Below are positions 27,939 to 36,185 of a DNA stretch of 40,054 bases, one piece after another (position 1 is the first letter of the stretch; each line of letters begins with the position of its first letter). The position numbers and the translations under genes are program-made. Location of the stretch: positions 1 through 40,054 of the forward strand of contig WFZC01000337.1 in NCBI GenBank assembly GCA_015489765.1. Direction: 5' to 3'. Source of the DNA: Desulfobulbaceae bacterium. GTDB taxonomy: Bacteria; Desulfobacterota; Desulfobulbia; Desulfobulbales; Desulfobulbaceae. The notes below the pieces were generated by a model. The model saw only the letters and a list, made by a program, of their open reading frames with translations, was not told the origin of the DNA and ran no database searches.

Positions 27939-28465
27939 TTTTTTCGCCGTGATGATTGTTGTTCGGTATCAGCCCATATGCCTCGGTGACGAGTGCGGGC
28001 AAACCGTTCATACCGCAGCCACTGCTGACAGGCGGAAGAGCGACATTGTTCCCTGTTGACAAAGGCGTAGCCTGATCGAAGAAGAAACTCGTTGAAATTT
28101 TGACCATTTCTGAAAACCATGGCAATGATATGGCCTTGGGAATCCGTTGTTATCGGATTGATTTTGATCTTGTTGCCGGTGATTGAGGCAGCGGCAAATT
28201 TTCTGGCCTTTTCTCCCGGCATCGTCTGTGGATCGGGTGATTTGATGCCATACAGGGTGATGGCGCGGTGTGTATCCTGCCAGGAGACAATCAGGGTGTC
28301 CCCGGCCAAAACTTTTAGTACCCGGCCGTTCCAGGCAAGGGCAGGGGCAGCGGAAAAGAGGATCAGGGCGCATAACATGCCGACCGACCAGCTCGGTTGC
28401 ACCAATCGTTGAGGGTGGCGAAGATAGACCACAGGTTTATCCCCTGGATTTATAAAAACGGCCAA
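27926..28465 (-). CDS. Thermonuclease (SNase-like) family protein
   Basis: WNGRVLKVLAGDTLIVSWQDTHRAITLYGIKSPD...QGHIIAMVFRNGQNFNEFLLRSGYAFVNRE; likely secreted from internal Met 28378 (MLCALILFSAAPALA). Confidence 0.85.
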   Translation of the reverse strand: MAVFINPGDKPVVYLRHPQRLVQPSWSVGMLCALILFSAAPALAWNGRVLKVLAGDTLIVSWQDTHRAITLYGIKSPDPQTMPGEKARKFAAASITGNKIKINPITTDSQGHIIAMVFRNGQNFNEFLLRSGYAFVNREQCRSSACQQWLRYERFARTRHRGIWADTEQQSSRRKKWNQ

Positions 28466-28835
28466 ATTGTTGGTCCATGCCGGTCACATGATCGCGTATC
28501 CAGCCGCTCAGTTCCTGCTGCAGCAGATTGGTGAGGTCTGCGCTTAGGCCATCGGTGGCAAGTTGTTGGTGCAGCGAGTCAAAACAATCGACAAATTCGG
28601 CATGGGCCTGCTGTTGTTCCCCAAGGCCCTCATAGTTCAACTCCGCCATATGTCTTTCTTCCAGGGTAAAATGCATGGCCGCATATTGTTTGAGCCGTTT
28701 GAGAAGGGCGTCCAGATCTTGCGGCCCGATACCGCCTGCCAGGGCAGCATCAAGATCATCACTTAACCGGAAGAGCTGTTTGTGCTGCGCATCGATGGCA
28801 CCAATACCCAAGGCATATTTTTTATTCCATTTCAT
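28437..28835 (-). CDS. Bacteriohemerythrin
   Basis: MKWNKKYALGIGAIDAQHKQLFRLSDDLDAAL...YAAMHFTLEERHMAELNYEG...HAEFVDCFD...WIRDHVTGMDQQFG carries the hemerythrin His/Glu/Asp pattern. Confidence 0.92.
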   Translation of the reverse strand: MKWNKKYALGIGAIDAQHKQLFRLSDDLDAALAGGIGPQDLDALLKRLKQYAAMHFTLEERHMAELNYEGLGEQQQAHAEFVDCFDSLHQQLATDGLSADLTNLLQQELSGWIRDHVTGMDQQFGRFYKSRG

Positions 28836-29064
28836 CGTAATCTTCGATAGAGTTTCGCGTGTGGGCGGAAAACGCCTTTGCATATTCCTCATCGGGTATT
28901 GTGCCACCTTTATTCGGGTAAAGCAATCAGGGAAAATACATTGCTTCACTGTAAGTGGACAGAGGCACAGGTGTTGTATGTCCCATGGGAATGAGTTTTT
29001 ACTATTGTAAAAAAGGAAATGATGCCGGATAGATGCTGTCCTGCGGCATAAATGAGGTACATCC

Positions 29065-29907
29065 ATGACAACTCTTCTTGACCTGGGATCCATGGAGGTC
29101 TCCTGGCTTGGCGGCGGTGAATTTGAACTGGACGGCGGCACCATGTTTGGTGCGGTGCCGAAAATACTCTGGCGGAAAAAATACCCGCCCGATGAGGAGA
29201 ATTATATCAAACTGCTCAACGCCCCCCTGCTGGTAACGGTAGAAGGTCACAATATTCTGATCGATACCGGCCTGGGGAATAAACTTACCGTCAAACAGAA
29301 GCAGATCTTCCGGGTATACCGAGACTGGTCACTGGTGGAGGACCTGGCGGCAAAGGGTCTGGCAAGGGAGGATATTGATATCGTCATCCTGACCCATTGT
29401 GATTTTGATCATGCCGGCGGCGTGGTCATGCGCAAAGGTAACGGCCAGTTGGAGCTGACCTTTCCCCGTGCCCGGCATATCATACAGAAACGGGAATGGG
29501 AGGATGTCTGTGTACCCAATATTCGTTCGGCCCATACATACTGGCCGGATAACTTTTCCGGGCTTGCCGACAGCGGCCAGCTGGAACTTGTGGATGGTGA
29601 TGCGCAAATTGTGCCGGGCATCACTGTGAGTCTTACCGGGGGCCACACACGGGGGCATCAACTGGTGGCCATGGAGGGCGAGAAAGAATGCGCCGTCCAC
29701 CTCGGTGATCTTTTCCCCACCCATACCCATGCCAATCCCCTGTGGATCATGGCCTATGACAACTTTCCCCTGGATGTGGTGCGGATAAAAGAGAGTCTGC
29801 TGCCGGAGTACATTCGCAACCAATGCTGGTTTACCTTTTATCACGATATCTATATGAAGGCCTGCCGGCTTGACGGAGAGGGACGGGTGGCCACATCCCT
29901 GGTATAA
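29065..29907 (+). CDS. MBL-fold metallo-hydrolase (HxDxDH variant)
   Basis: HNILIDTGLGNKL, VILTHCDFDHAGGVV, SLTGGHTRGHQLVAM, AVHLGDLFPTHTH. Confidence 0.9.
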   Translation: MTTLLDLGSMEVSWLGGGEFELDGGTMFGAVPKILWRKKYPPDEENYIKLLNAPLLVTVEGHNILIDTGLGNKLTVKQKQIFRVYRDWSLVEDLAAKGLAREDIDIVILTHCDFDHAGGVVMRKGNGQLELTFPRARHIIQKREWEDVCVPNIRSAHTYWPDNFSGLADSGQLELVDGDAQIVPGITVSLTGGHTRGHQLVAMEGEKECAVHLGDLFPTHTHANPLWIMAYDNFPLDVVRIKESLLPEYIRNQCWFTFYHDIYMKACRLDGEGRVATSLV

Positions 29908-29954
29908 TCAGCATGGGGCCAGAAAATCGATGCCAATCCCGCTATTTTTCTTCC

Positions 29955-29998
29955 TTGACAGAAAATCAGTTTTTCAATATAAGACCAAATCAATCTTA
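29955..29998 (+). promoter_or_regulatory. Sigma-70-type promoter with overlapping palindrome upstream of cydB
   Basis: TTGACA (29955-29960) - 17 nt - TATAAG (29978-29983); ATATAAGA-N9-TCTTAAAT dyad overlaps the -10. Confidence 0.6.
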
Positions 29999-30045
29999 AA
30001 TGTCTTTGTTCGATATTTTTTCAGCTACTTCAAAGGAGTAAACTC

Positions 30046-31191
30046 ATGATTGCCTTATGGATTCAAAATGCAAGCCATGCCCAGTTACAGGAACTCTGGT
30101 GGTTGCTCTGTTCCGTGGTTGGTTCCCTGTTTCTCTTTCTGACCTTTGTTCAGGGCGGGCAGACACTGCTCTGGCAGGTGGCGGAGACAGATACTGACAA
30201 GGACCTGATCATCAACTCACTGGGAAGAAAATGGGAGTTGACCTTCACAACCCTGGTCCTGTTCGGCGGCGCCCTGTTTGCTGCCTTTCCCAAATTTTAC
30301 GCGACTTCATTCGGCGGTGCCTACTGGGTATGGATTCTCATTTTGTTTACCTTTATTATTCAGGCGGTCAGCTACGAGTATCGCAAAAAGCCCGGTAACA
30401 TCCTGGGCGCAAGGGTTTACGAGGGATTTCTCCTGGTAAACGGCGTTGTCGGTATCCTGCTTATCGGGGCAGCCGTCGGCACCTTTTTCACCGGTTCCAA
30501 TTTTGTTTTGAGCCAATACAACCTGGTGACCTGGACCAGCTCCCTGCGCGGGCTCGAGGCCGCCTTTTCCCTGTTCAACCTTTCCGTTGGCCTGTTTCTG
30601 GTCTTTAATGCCCGCGCTTTAGGCGCCATGTACCTGCTGAATAATATTGATTTCACCGACAACGACGGCCTGGAGGAGCGGTTACGGGCCGCAGCCTATA
30701 AAAATTTTCTCTACAGCCTGCCCTTTCTCGGCTGGTTTGTTCTCCAGATTATCCCAATGGACGGCTATGGTATTGGCCAGAACGGGGAGATTGTTCGTGT
30801 CACCTTTAAGTATTTTCTCAATCTCATCGAGGTGCCGGCCCTGTTTATCTCGTTGGTATTCGGGCTGCTGCTGGTCGTGACCGGGGTCATGCTGACGGCC
30901 AAAACATCTGCCAGGTGCGGTATCTGGTCATCCGGGCTGGGCACGGTGTTGCTGGGCCTGGCCATCTTTGGAATGGCCGGGTTTAACAATACGGCCTTTT
31001 ATCCCTCAAAGGTTGATCTCCAGTCCAGTCTGACCATCTATAATGCCTCATCCAGTCTCTATACCCTGCAGGTGATGACCTGGGTGGCCCTGCTCATTCC
31101 TGTTGTCCTTGCCTACGTGATCTATGTCTGGAAATCCATGGACAGCAAGAAGATGAGCCTGGTGGACCTAGGTGGTCGCGGTTCCTATTGA
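30046..31191 (+). CDS. cydB: Cytochrome bd ubiquinol oxidase subunit II
   Basis: LQELWWLLCSVVGSLFLFLTFVQGGQTLLWQ, ELTFTTLVLFGGALFAAFPKFYATSFGGAYWVW, GFNNTAFYPSKVDLQSSLTIYNASSSLYTLQVM. Confidence 0.93.
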   Translation: MIALWIQNASHAQLQELWWLLCSVVGSLFLFLTFVQGGQTLLWQVAETDTDKDLIINSLGRKWELTFTTLVLFGGALFAAFPKFYATSFGGAYWVWILILFTFIIQAVSYEYRKKPGNILGARVYEGFLLVNGVVGILLIGAAVGTFFTGSNFVLSQYNLVTWTSSLRGLEAAFSLFNLSVGLFLVFNARALGAMYLLNNIDFTDNDGLEERLRAAAYKNFLYSLPFLGWFVLQIIPMDGYGIGQNGEIVRVTFKYFLNLIEVPALFISLVFGLLLVVTGVMLTAKTSARCGIWSSGLGTVLLGLAIFGMAGFNNTAFYPSKVDLQSSLTIYNASSSLYTLQVMTWVALLIPVVLAYVIYVWKSMDSKKMSLVDLGGRGSY

Positions 31192-31244
31192 TTCTGGATG
31201 GCATCGTTTATAACCATCCCCTATCAGATAAACCGTTTCTTGGT

Positions 31245-31736
31245 ATGCGACTGACACGCGCCGCCGAATATGCCATCCGCTGTATGGTGTATTTGGCTAA
31301 ACAGGGCAGGGGAGTGCTGACCAGCAGGCAGGAGATTGCCGAGCGGGCCGATATTCCCACCCATTTTCTGGCAAAAATCGCCCAGGACCTTGCCCGGGCC
31401 GGATTTATCGAGATCAGGCAGGGGGCTCGCGGCGGCTTTGTTTTGCTGAAAAAGGCCGCCGACATTTCGCTGCTTGAGGTGGTGGAAACCATGATCGGTG
31501 AAATTTCCCTCAATGACTGTGTCGCCCGGCCGGCATCGTGCAAGATCACCTATGTCTGTGCCGTCCACCGGGTATGGGCAGACGCCCGCGACCAGTTGCG
31601 CGCCACCCTTGCCCAGGTCACCTTTGCCCAACTGGTCAACGAGGAATCCTGTATTTCTTCGTTTCCGTCCGACAAAATGATAGCGTCGGATTCCCTGGAA
31701 CAGGCCATGGTGAATGATTCGGGTAAACTGCAATAA
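31245..31736 (+). CDS. Rrf2 family transcriptional regulator
   Basis: MRLTRAAEYAIRCMVYLAKQGRGVLTSRQEIAERADIPTHFLAKIAQDLARAGFIEIRQGARGGFVL is a classic Rrf2 wHTH. Confidence 0.93.
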   Translation: MRLTRAAEYAIRCMVYLAKQGRGVLTSRQEIAERADIPTHFLAKIAQDLARAGFIEIRQGARGGFVLLKKAADISLLEVVETMIGEISLNDCVARPASCKITYVCAVHRVWADARDQLRATLAQVTFAQLVNEESCISSFPSDKMIASDSLEQAMVNDSGKLQ

Positions 31737-31806
31737 ACACGGCAGGGTCGCTACCGATTTATGTCCGGAAAGAGTAACCGGAAGTAACTTCATAATAAAA
31801 ATCGTC

Positions 31807-32088
31807 ATGATAACAGAGGCTATGGGAAAACAGCCGTCCCGGACACTGGCCGTCAAGGTCCTGGAGTTTTATATTGACGGTTTTCGGCGGATGACCGTGG
31901 GCCGTACCCTGTGGAAGGTCATCCTTATAAAACTGTTTATCATGTTTGCTGTTTTGAAATTATTTTTTTTCCAGGATTTCCTGGATGCCCGTTTTACAAC
32001 CGACCAGCAGAAGGCCGATTATGTCCTGGAACAGATTACTGCGCCTGTTCAGGCTCAACCAGCTTTACAACAAGGAGGAGAATTATGA
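31807..32088 (+). CDS. DUF4492 domain small membrane protein, associated with cydA
   Basis: LEFYIDGFRRMTVGRTLWKVILIKLFIMFAVLKLFFFQDFL; 4-nt overlap with cydA. Confidence 0.8.
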   Translation: MITEAMGKQPSRTLAVKVLEFYIDGFRRMTVGRTLWKVILIKLFIMFAVLKLFFFQDFLDARFTTDQQKADYVLEQITAPVQAQPALQQGGEL

Positions 32089-33620
32089 TCGAGAATGTTA
32101 ACCCTGCCATGGTGAACTGGGCCAGGGCGCAATTCGCCCTGACGGCCATGTATCACTGGATATTTGTACCCCTGACCCTGGGGATCACCTGGATTATCGC
32201 ATTTTATCACACTATTTATGTGAAAACGGGCAGTGAGGAGTGGAAGAACCTGACCCGGTTCTGGATGAAGCTGTTTGGAATCAACTTTGCCATTGGTGTT
32301 GCCACCGGCATTATCATGGAATTTGAGTTCGGCACCAACTGGTCCAATTACTCCTGGATGGTGGGGGATATATTCGGCGCCCCGCTTGCCATCGAGGGCA
32401 TTGCCGCCTTTTTCCTCGAGGCGACCTTTTTTGCCGTCATGTTTTTCGGCTGGAATCGCGTTTCCAAACGTTTCCATCTGTTTTCCACCTGGATGGTCGC
32501 CATCGGCTCCAACCTGTCGGCTGTCTGGATCCTGGTGGCCAATGCCTGGATGCAGCATCCGGTCGGCCAGGCCTTTAACCCACAAACGGCCCGCTTTGAA
32601 ATGCATAACTTTGCCGACGTGGTCTTCAATCCGGTGGCTGTTTCCAAGTTTACCCATACCACCAGCGCTTCCATGCTCTTTGCCGCCCTCTTTATCATCT
32701 CGATTTCGTCTTACTATCTGTTGAAGGGGCGCCATGTGAAAATGGCAAAACGGTCCATCGTGGTAGCCGCTGTCATCGGTTTGCTGGCCTCGGGCTTTGT
32801 CGGGTTTACCGGTGATGAAGCAGCCTACGAAGACGCCCAGCATCAACCGATGAAGCTGGCGGCTTTCGAAGGGCTGTACCAGGGCAAGAAAAATGCCGGT
32901 CTGGTGGCTTTTGGCATGATCAATTCCGGTAAAAAGGTCGGTGATGATCAGGATCCCTTCCATTTCGAAATCCGGGTGCCTGGTATCTTGAGCATGCTGG
33001 CAAATCGAAAATTCGGCTCCTTTGTTCCCGGCATCAATGATCTGGTTTACGGTAATGCCGAGCAGGGAATCATGGGCGCTGCCGAAAAGATAGAAAAGGG
33101 CAGGGTGGCCATTGCCCAGCTCGATGCCTATAAAAAGGCCACTAAGGCCGGGGATGCGGCAGCCGCCCAGGCCGCCCTTTCCCTGTTTGACCAGAACAGA
33201 GAGTATCTTGGGTACGGTTTCCTGGAAAAACCTGAAGATGCGGCGCCACCGGTTGGTCTCTCCTTTAACGCCTTTCATGTGATGGTCGTTTTAGGGACCA
33301 TTTTTCCGCTGGTTTTTCTGGCCTTTCTCTACTATTCCTACAGGGGTACCCTGGCGGAGCAGAAATGGTTGCTGGCAGGCGGGACAATCATGTTCTTTCT
33401 GGGCCTTGCCGCCCATGAGGCGGGATGGGTTGTCGCTGAAGTCGGCCGTCAGCCATGGGCCATTCAGGACCTGCTGCCAGTGACCGTGGCCCGCTCCAAC
33501 CTGACCGCCGGAACTGTACAGACGACCTTTTTCATGTTTTTGATTTTGTTTACCATCCTCCTGGTGGCCGAGGTCAGTATTATGTTGAAACAGATCAGCA
33601 TCGGTCCGGAAGAAAATTAA
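32085..33620 (+). CDS. cydA: Cytochrome bd ubiquinol oxidase subunit I
   Basis: ARAQFALTAMYHWIFVPLTLG, FEFGTNWSNYSWMVGDIFGAPLAIEG, GWVVAEVGRQPWAIQDLL; RBS aaggaggag. Confidence 0.97.
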   Translation: MIENVNPAMVNWARAQFALTAMYHWIFVPLTLGITWIIAFYHTIYVKTGSEEWKNLTRFWMKLFGINFAIGVATGIIMEFEFGTNWSNYSWMVGDIFGAPLAIEGIAAFFLEATFFAVMFFGWNRVSKRFHLFSTWMVAIGSNLSAVWILVANAWMQHPVGQAFNPQTARFEMHNFADVVFNPVAVSKFTHTTSASMLFAALFIISISSYYLLKGRHVKMAKRSIVVAAVIGLLASGFVGFTGDEAAYEDAQHQPMKLAAFEGLYQGKKNAGLVAFGMINSGKKVGDDQDPFHFEIRVPGILSMLANRKFGSFVPGINDLVYGNAEQGIMGAAEKIEKGRVAIAQLDAYKKATKAGDAAAAQAALSLFDQNREYLGYGFLEKPEDAAPPVGLSFNAFHVMVVLGTIFPLVFLAFLYYSYRGTLAEQKWLLAGGTIMFFLGLAAHEAGWVVAEVGRQPWAIQDLLPVTVARSNLTAGTVQTTFFMFLILFTILLVAEVSIMLKQISIGPEEN

Positions 33621-33698
33621 CGACAACTCCGTTGCCTGCCCGGTCCGGGATGTTTCAGGAGCGGCCGGCAGGTCGAACAAGCTCCAAGGAGAAAAAAT

Positions 33699-33791
33699 AT
33701 GAATGCTTTTCTACTGTTGTCCTGGCTGGCGGTTATTGTTGTTTCCTACCGCCTGTCCGTCCTTTTGTTGAAGAAGATTGAGCTGTTGTAG
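33699..33791 (+). CDS. 30-aa single-TM small protein, candidate bd-oxidase small subunit
   Basis: MNAFLLLSWLAVIVVSYRLSVLLLKKIELL with aaggag RBS about 8 nt upstream; immediately after cydA; below the ORF-track size cutoff. Confidence 0.6.
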   Translation: MNAFLLLSWLAVIVVSYRLSVLLLKKIELL

Positions 33792-33827
33792 CATTATTAC
33801 TGTTCTGTAACAGGAACCGTCCACGCC

Positions 33828-33864
33828 CGGGCAGTTGGCGCCTCTCCTCCGTGCCAGCTGCCCG
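33828..33864. other. 12-bp stem hairpin between the cyd locus and the AAA+ gene
   Basis: cgggcagttggc - 13 nt - gccagctgcccg (11 of 12 pairs plus one G-T); no T-run. Confidence 0.5.
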
Positions 33865-33899
33865 CTATTCCTCTCCCTCTTCAACCATGGAGAAACCCC

Positions 33900-36158
33900 A
33901 TGCCCAAAGTTCTGCTTCTTGGTTCCAATGTCCAGATCTACAATCTGCCGATCAAGGAGGTAAGTCTGCTTAGAGAGGGAAGCCTGCCTGCCTATGGCTA
34001 TAATCCTGGAGATGATATCGAACTACTTGCCGGTAAGGTGGCCGAGGTTGGAGGACGTCTTGAGGAATGTCTGACCTGGCTGGCTTCGTATCTTACCACC
34101 TCGGAGTTGTCGCCGAGGATCCATTCACTGACCTATGGCCGGGAAAAAAAGGTCTACCAGATATTCAAGAAACGGGTTTTCCGCCAGCGCCGCGCCGAGG
34201 ACCGGGACAGGAGAGAACATGGCTGGTTCATGGTCAAGCAGATCCTGCCCGCCGAGGGGCGCGGTTTTCACAAGGACCATTTTGTATTCACCGATGAAAA
34301 TCGTGCTGCCTTAACTAACAATGACGGCATTGTTCTTATCGATGATTCGGGCGTACCGCCTCAGATCAGTGACGAGATAGCGGCAATGAACCCAGGCCTC
34401 TGGTGTATTGCCATGGGCATTTCCGTGGCACACTGGCAACAATGGGCCAGGCACCTGGGCGATCGATTCACCCTGTTCTGCCGCCTGTCCGATCTTGAGA
34501 CCACCCGGATGGAGATGGACAGCTCAGTCAACTGGGAAAGCATTGTCGCCATGTGTCTGCGGGCCCTGAGGACCCCGGAAGTCGGGCTCTGGGACAAGCG
34601 TCATAATCGCTTTTTCTGTCATATTATCGTTGAGATGTTTCCGCACGGTATCCTCTATGTCGGGCCCGGCGGTTCCTATTTCCGCTATCGAAAAGGATGT
34701 CTGCCCGAGAAGAGTTCCCCGCGTCAGAGAGGGTCGGTTCCCTGCTATGATACCATGGTCACCTCCATGTTGACCATGGATGCGCTCCGGTTTAACGGCT
34801 TTTCCTTTTCTCGCAACTGCTTTTATGACCTCTCCAAACGGGTACTGCTGAATTGGGAAGTCCTCTCGCAAAACGGCTATGCCTTTGATGACGGCCTGGA
34901 GTTCCCGGACCTTGATTTTTCTTCCACCTATCCGGATGGCTCTCCCTGCTCATTTCTGGAGAATTGCCAGGACCCCACCTTTGTCGAGCTTCCGGCATTT
35001 TCGGCTGATTTCGATTCCACCCTTGAACTGGTTGCCGGCCAGGTCTGGAATGAGGAGAAAAAAAAGGCCCTGCGCTCATTTTTTCGTATTCCGTTGCTGC
35101 CCCCGGTTCGCGAGAATGGCGGTCTAGGCTATGACTACCTTGATATCATCGTCTCGGTGTTGCACTATCTCAAGGAAGAGGTGAACCGGGGAACCGGTTT
35201 TAACAATCTGCCGATTTTCCAGTTGGGCCATCTGCGCACCACTGATCCTGCCGAAATTGACCCGGTTATCACCCTCCATAACGTGATGGACTCCTATGTG
35301 TCCAAATCAAGCGTCCTGAGGCCACTCTGTATCGGGGTGTTCGGCCCCCCAGGTTCCGGCAAATCCTTTGCCGTCAAACAGGTGGCCAATGTTATTTCAA
35401 GGAATTTCTCCGGTAATCCCTTTGATTTTTTTGAGTTCAACCTCACCCAGTTTGCCGACCCCGACGAGATTAACTCGGCCATTGATCCCATCCGCGCATC
35501 GGTGGCCCAGGGCAAGGTACCGATAGCCTTCTGGGATGAATTTGACTGCCGCTATGACGGCAACGAGTTCGGCTACCTGCGTTATTTTCTGCCCGCCATG
35601 CAAGACGGTGTTACCTATGTGCATGGTATCCCCTATCATATCGGCCGGGCCGTCTTCGTCTTTGCCGGCGGGGTCAAGGCCAGTTATACGGATATGGAAA
35701 AACTGCTGCATCCCGCTGATCCCAAAGAGCTGGAGATGACCAAGACCTTGAAAATACCTGATTTTATGAGTCGTCTGCGGGTGGTCCTTGATATTGACGG
35801 CATTGAAATCGCGGAACACCTGCTCCGAGATTCGGCCAATGAGGACGAACTTGAAGAGCTGCAACGTATTCTTTTGAAACGTGCCTTTATTATTGCTCAC
35901 CAGATGCAGACCCACTGGAAGACAGCGGCCCGCAAGACCTCGGGCCTTTTGCTTCGTCTGTTACTGGCCGAATACAAATTCGGCGCCCGGTCGATAGAAG
36001 CGGTCATCGAGGCCAGCCGGGCGGCGGACCGTCTTGTTTATGGTCTGCCGGAACTTATCGCGCCGTCGGCGGCCCGCATCCACGCAAGCTGGCGGGTTGA
36101 GCTGGAACGGCGCATCGATCAGGTGCGCAAGAGCAAGGGGTTACGGGCGGTCTGGTAG
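33900..36158 (+). CDS. Large AAA+ ATPase with uncharacterised ~450-aa N-terminal region
   Basis: GVFGPPGSGKSFAVKQV (Walker A), KVPIAFWDEFDC (Walker B-like), sensor-like VFVFAGG; RBS ggagaaacccc. Confidence 0.8.
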   Translation: MPKVLLLGSNVQIYNLPIKEVSLLREGSLPAYGYNPGDDIELLAGKVAEVGGRLEECLTWLASYLTTSELSPRIHSLTYGREKKVYQIFKKRVFRQRRAEDRDRREHGWFMVKQILPAEGRGFHKDHFVFTDENRAALTNNDGIVLIDDSGVPPQISDEIAAMNPGLWCIAMGISVAHWQQWARHLGDRFTLFCRLSDLETTRMEMDSSVNWESIVAMCLRALRTPEVGLWDKRHNRFFCHIIVEMFPHGILYVGPGGSYFRYRKGCLPEKSSPRQRGSVPCYDTMVTSMLTMDALRFNGFSFSRNCFYDLSKRVLLNWEVLSQNGYAFDDGLEFPDLDFSSTYPDGSPCSFLENCQDPTFVELPAFSADFDSTLELVAGQVWNEEKKKALRSFFRIPLLPPVRENGGLGYDYLDIIVSVLHYLKEEVNRGTGFNNLPIFQLGHLRTTDPAEIDPVITLHNVMDSYVSKSSVLRPLCIGVFGPPGSGKSFAVKQVANVISRNFSGNPFDFFEFNLTQFADPDEINSAIDPIRASVAQGKVPIAFWDEFDCRYDGNEFGYLRYFLPAMQDGVTYVHGIPYHIGRAVFVFAGGVKASYTDMEKLLHPADPKELEMTKTLKIPDFMSRLRVVLDIDGIEIAEHLLRDSANEDELEELQRILLKRAFIIAHQMQTHWKTAARKTSGLLLRLLLAEYKFGARSIEAVIEASRAADRLVYGLPELIAPSAARIHASWRVELERRIDQVRKSKGLRAVW

Positions 36159-36185
36159 AGGAGTTGGAACTTGCCGCTCCTGGAA

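Noticed and set aside
32055-33278. 407-aa minus-strand ORF
   Set aside because: Antisense to cydA, which is unambiguous; shadow ORF.
33900-36158. RyR-domain AAA ATPase annotation
   Set aside because: Considered for this AAA+ protein, but I cannot see a RyR-type motif in the translation, so only the AAA+ core is claimed.
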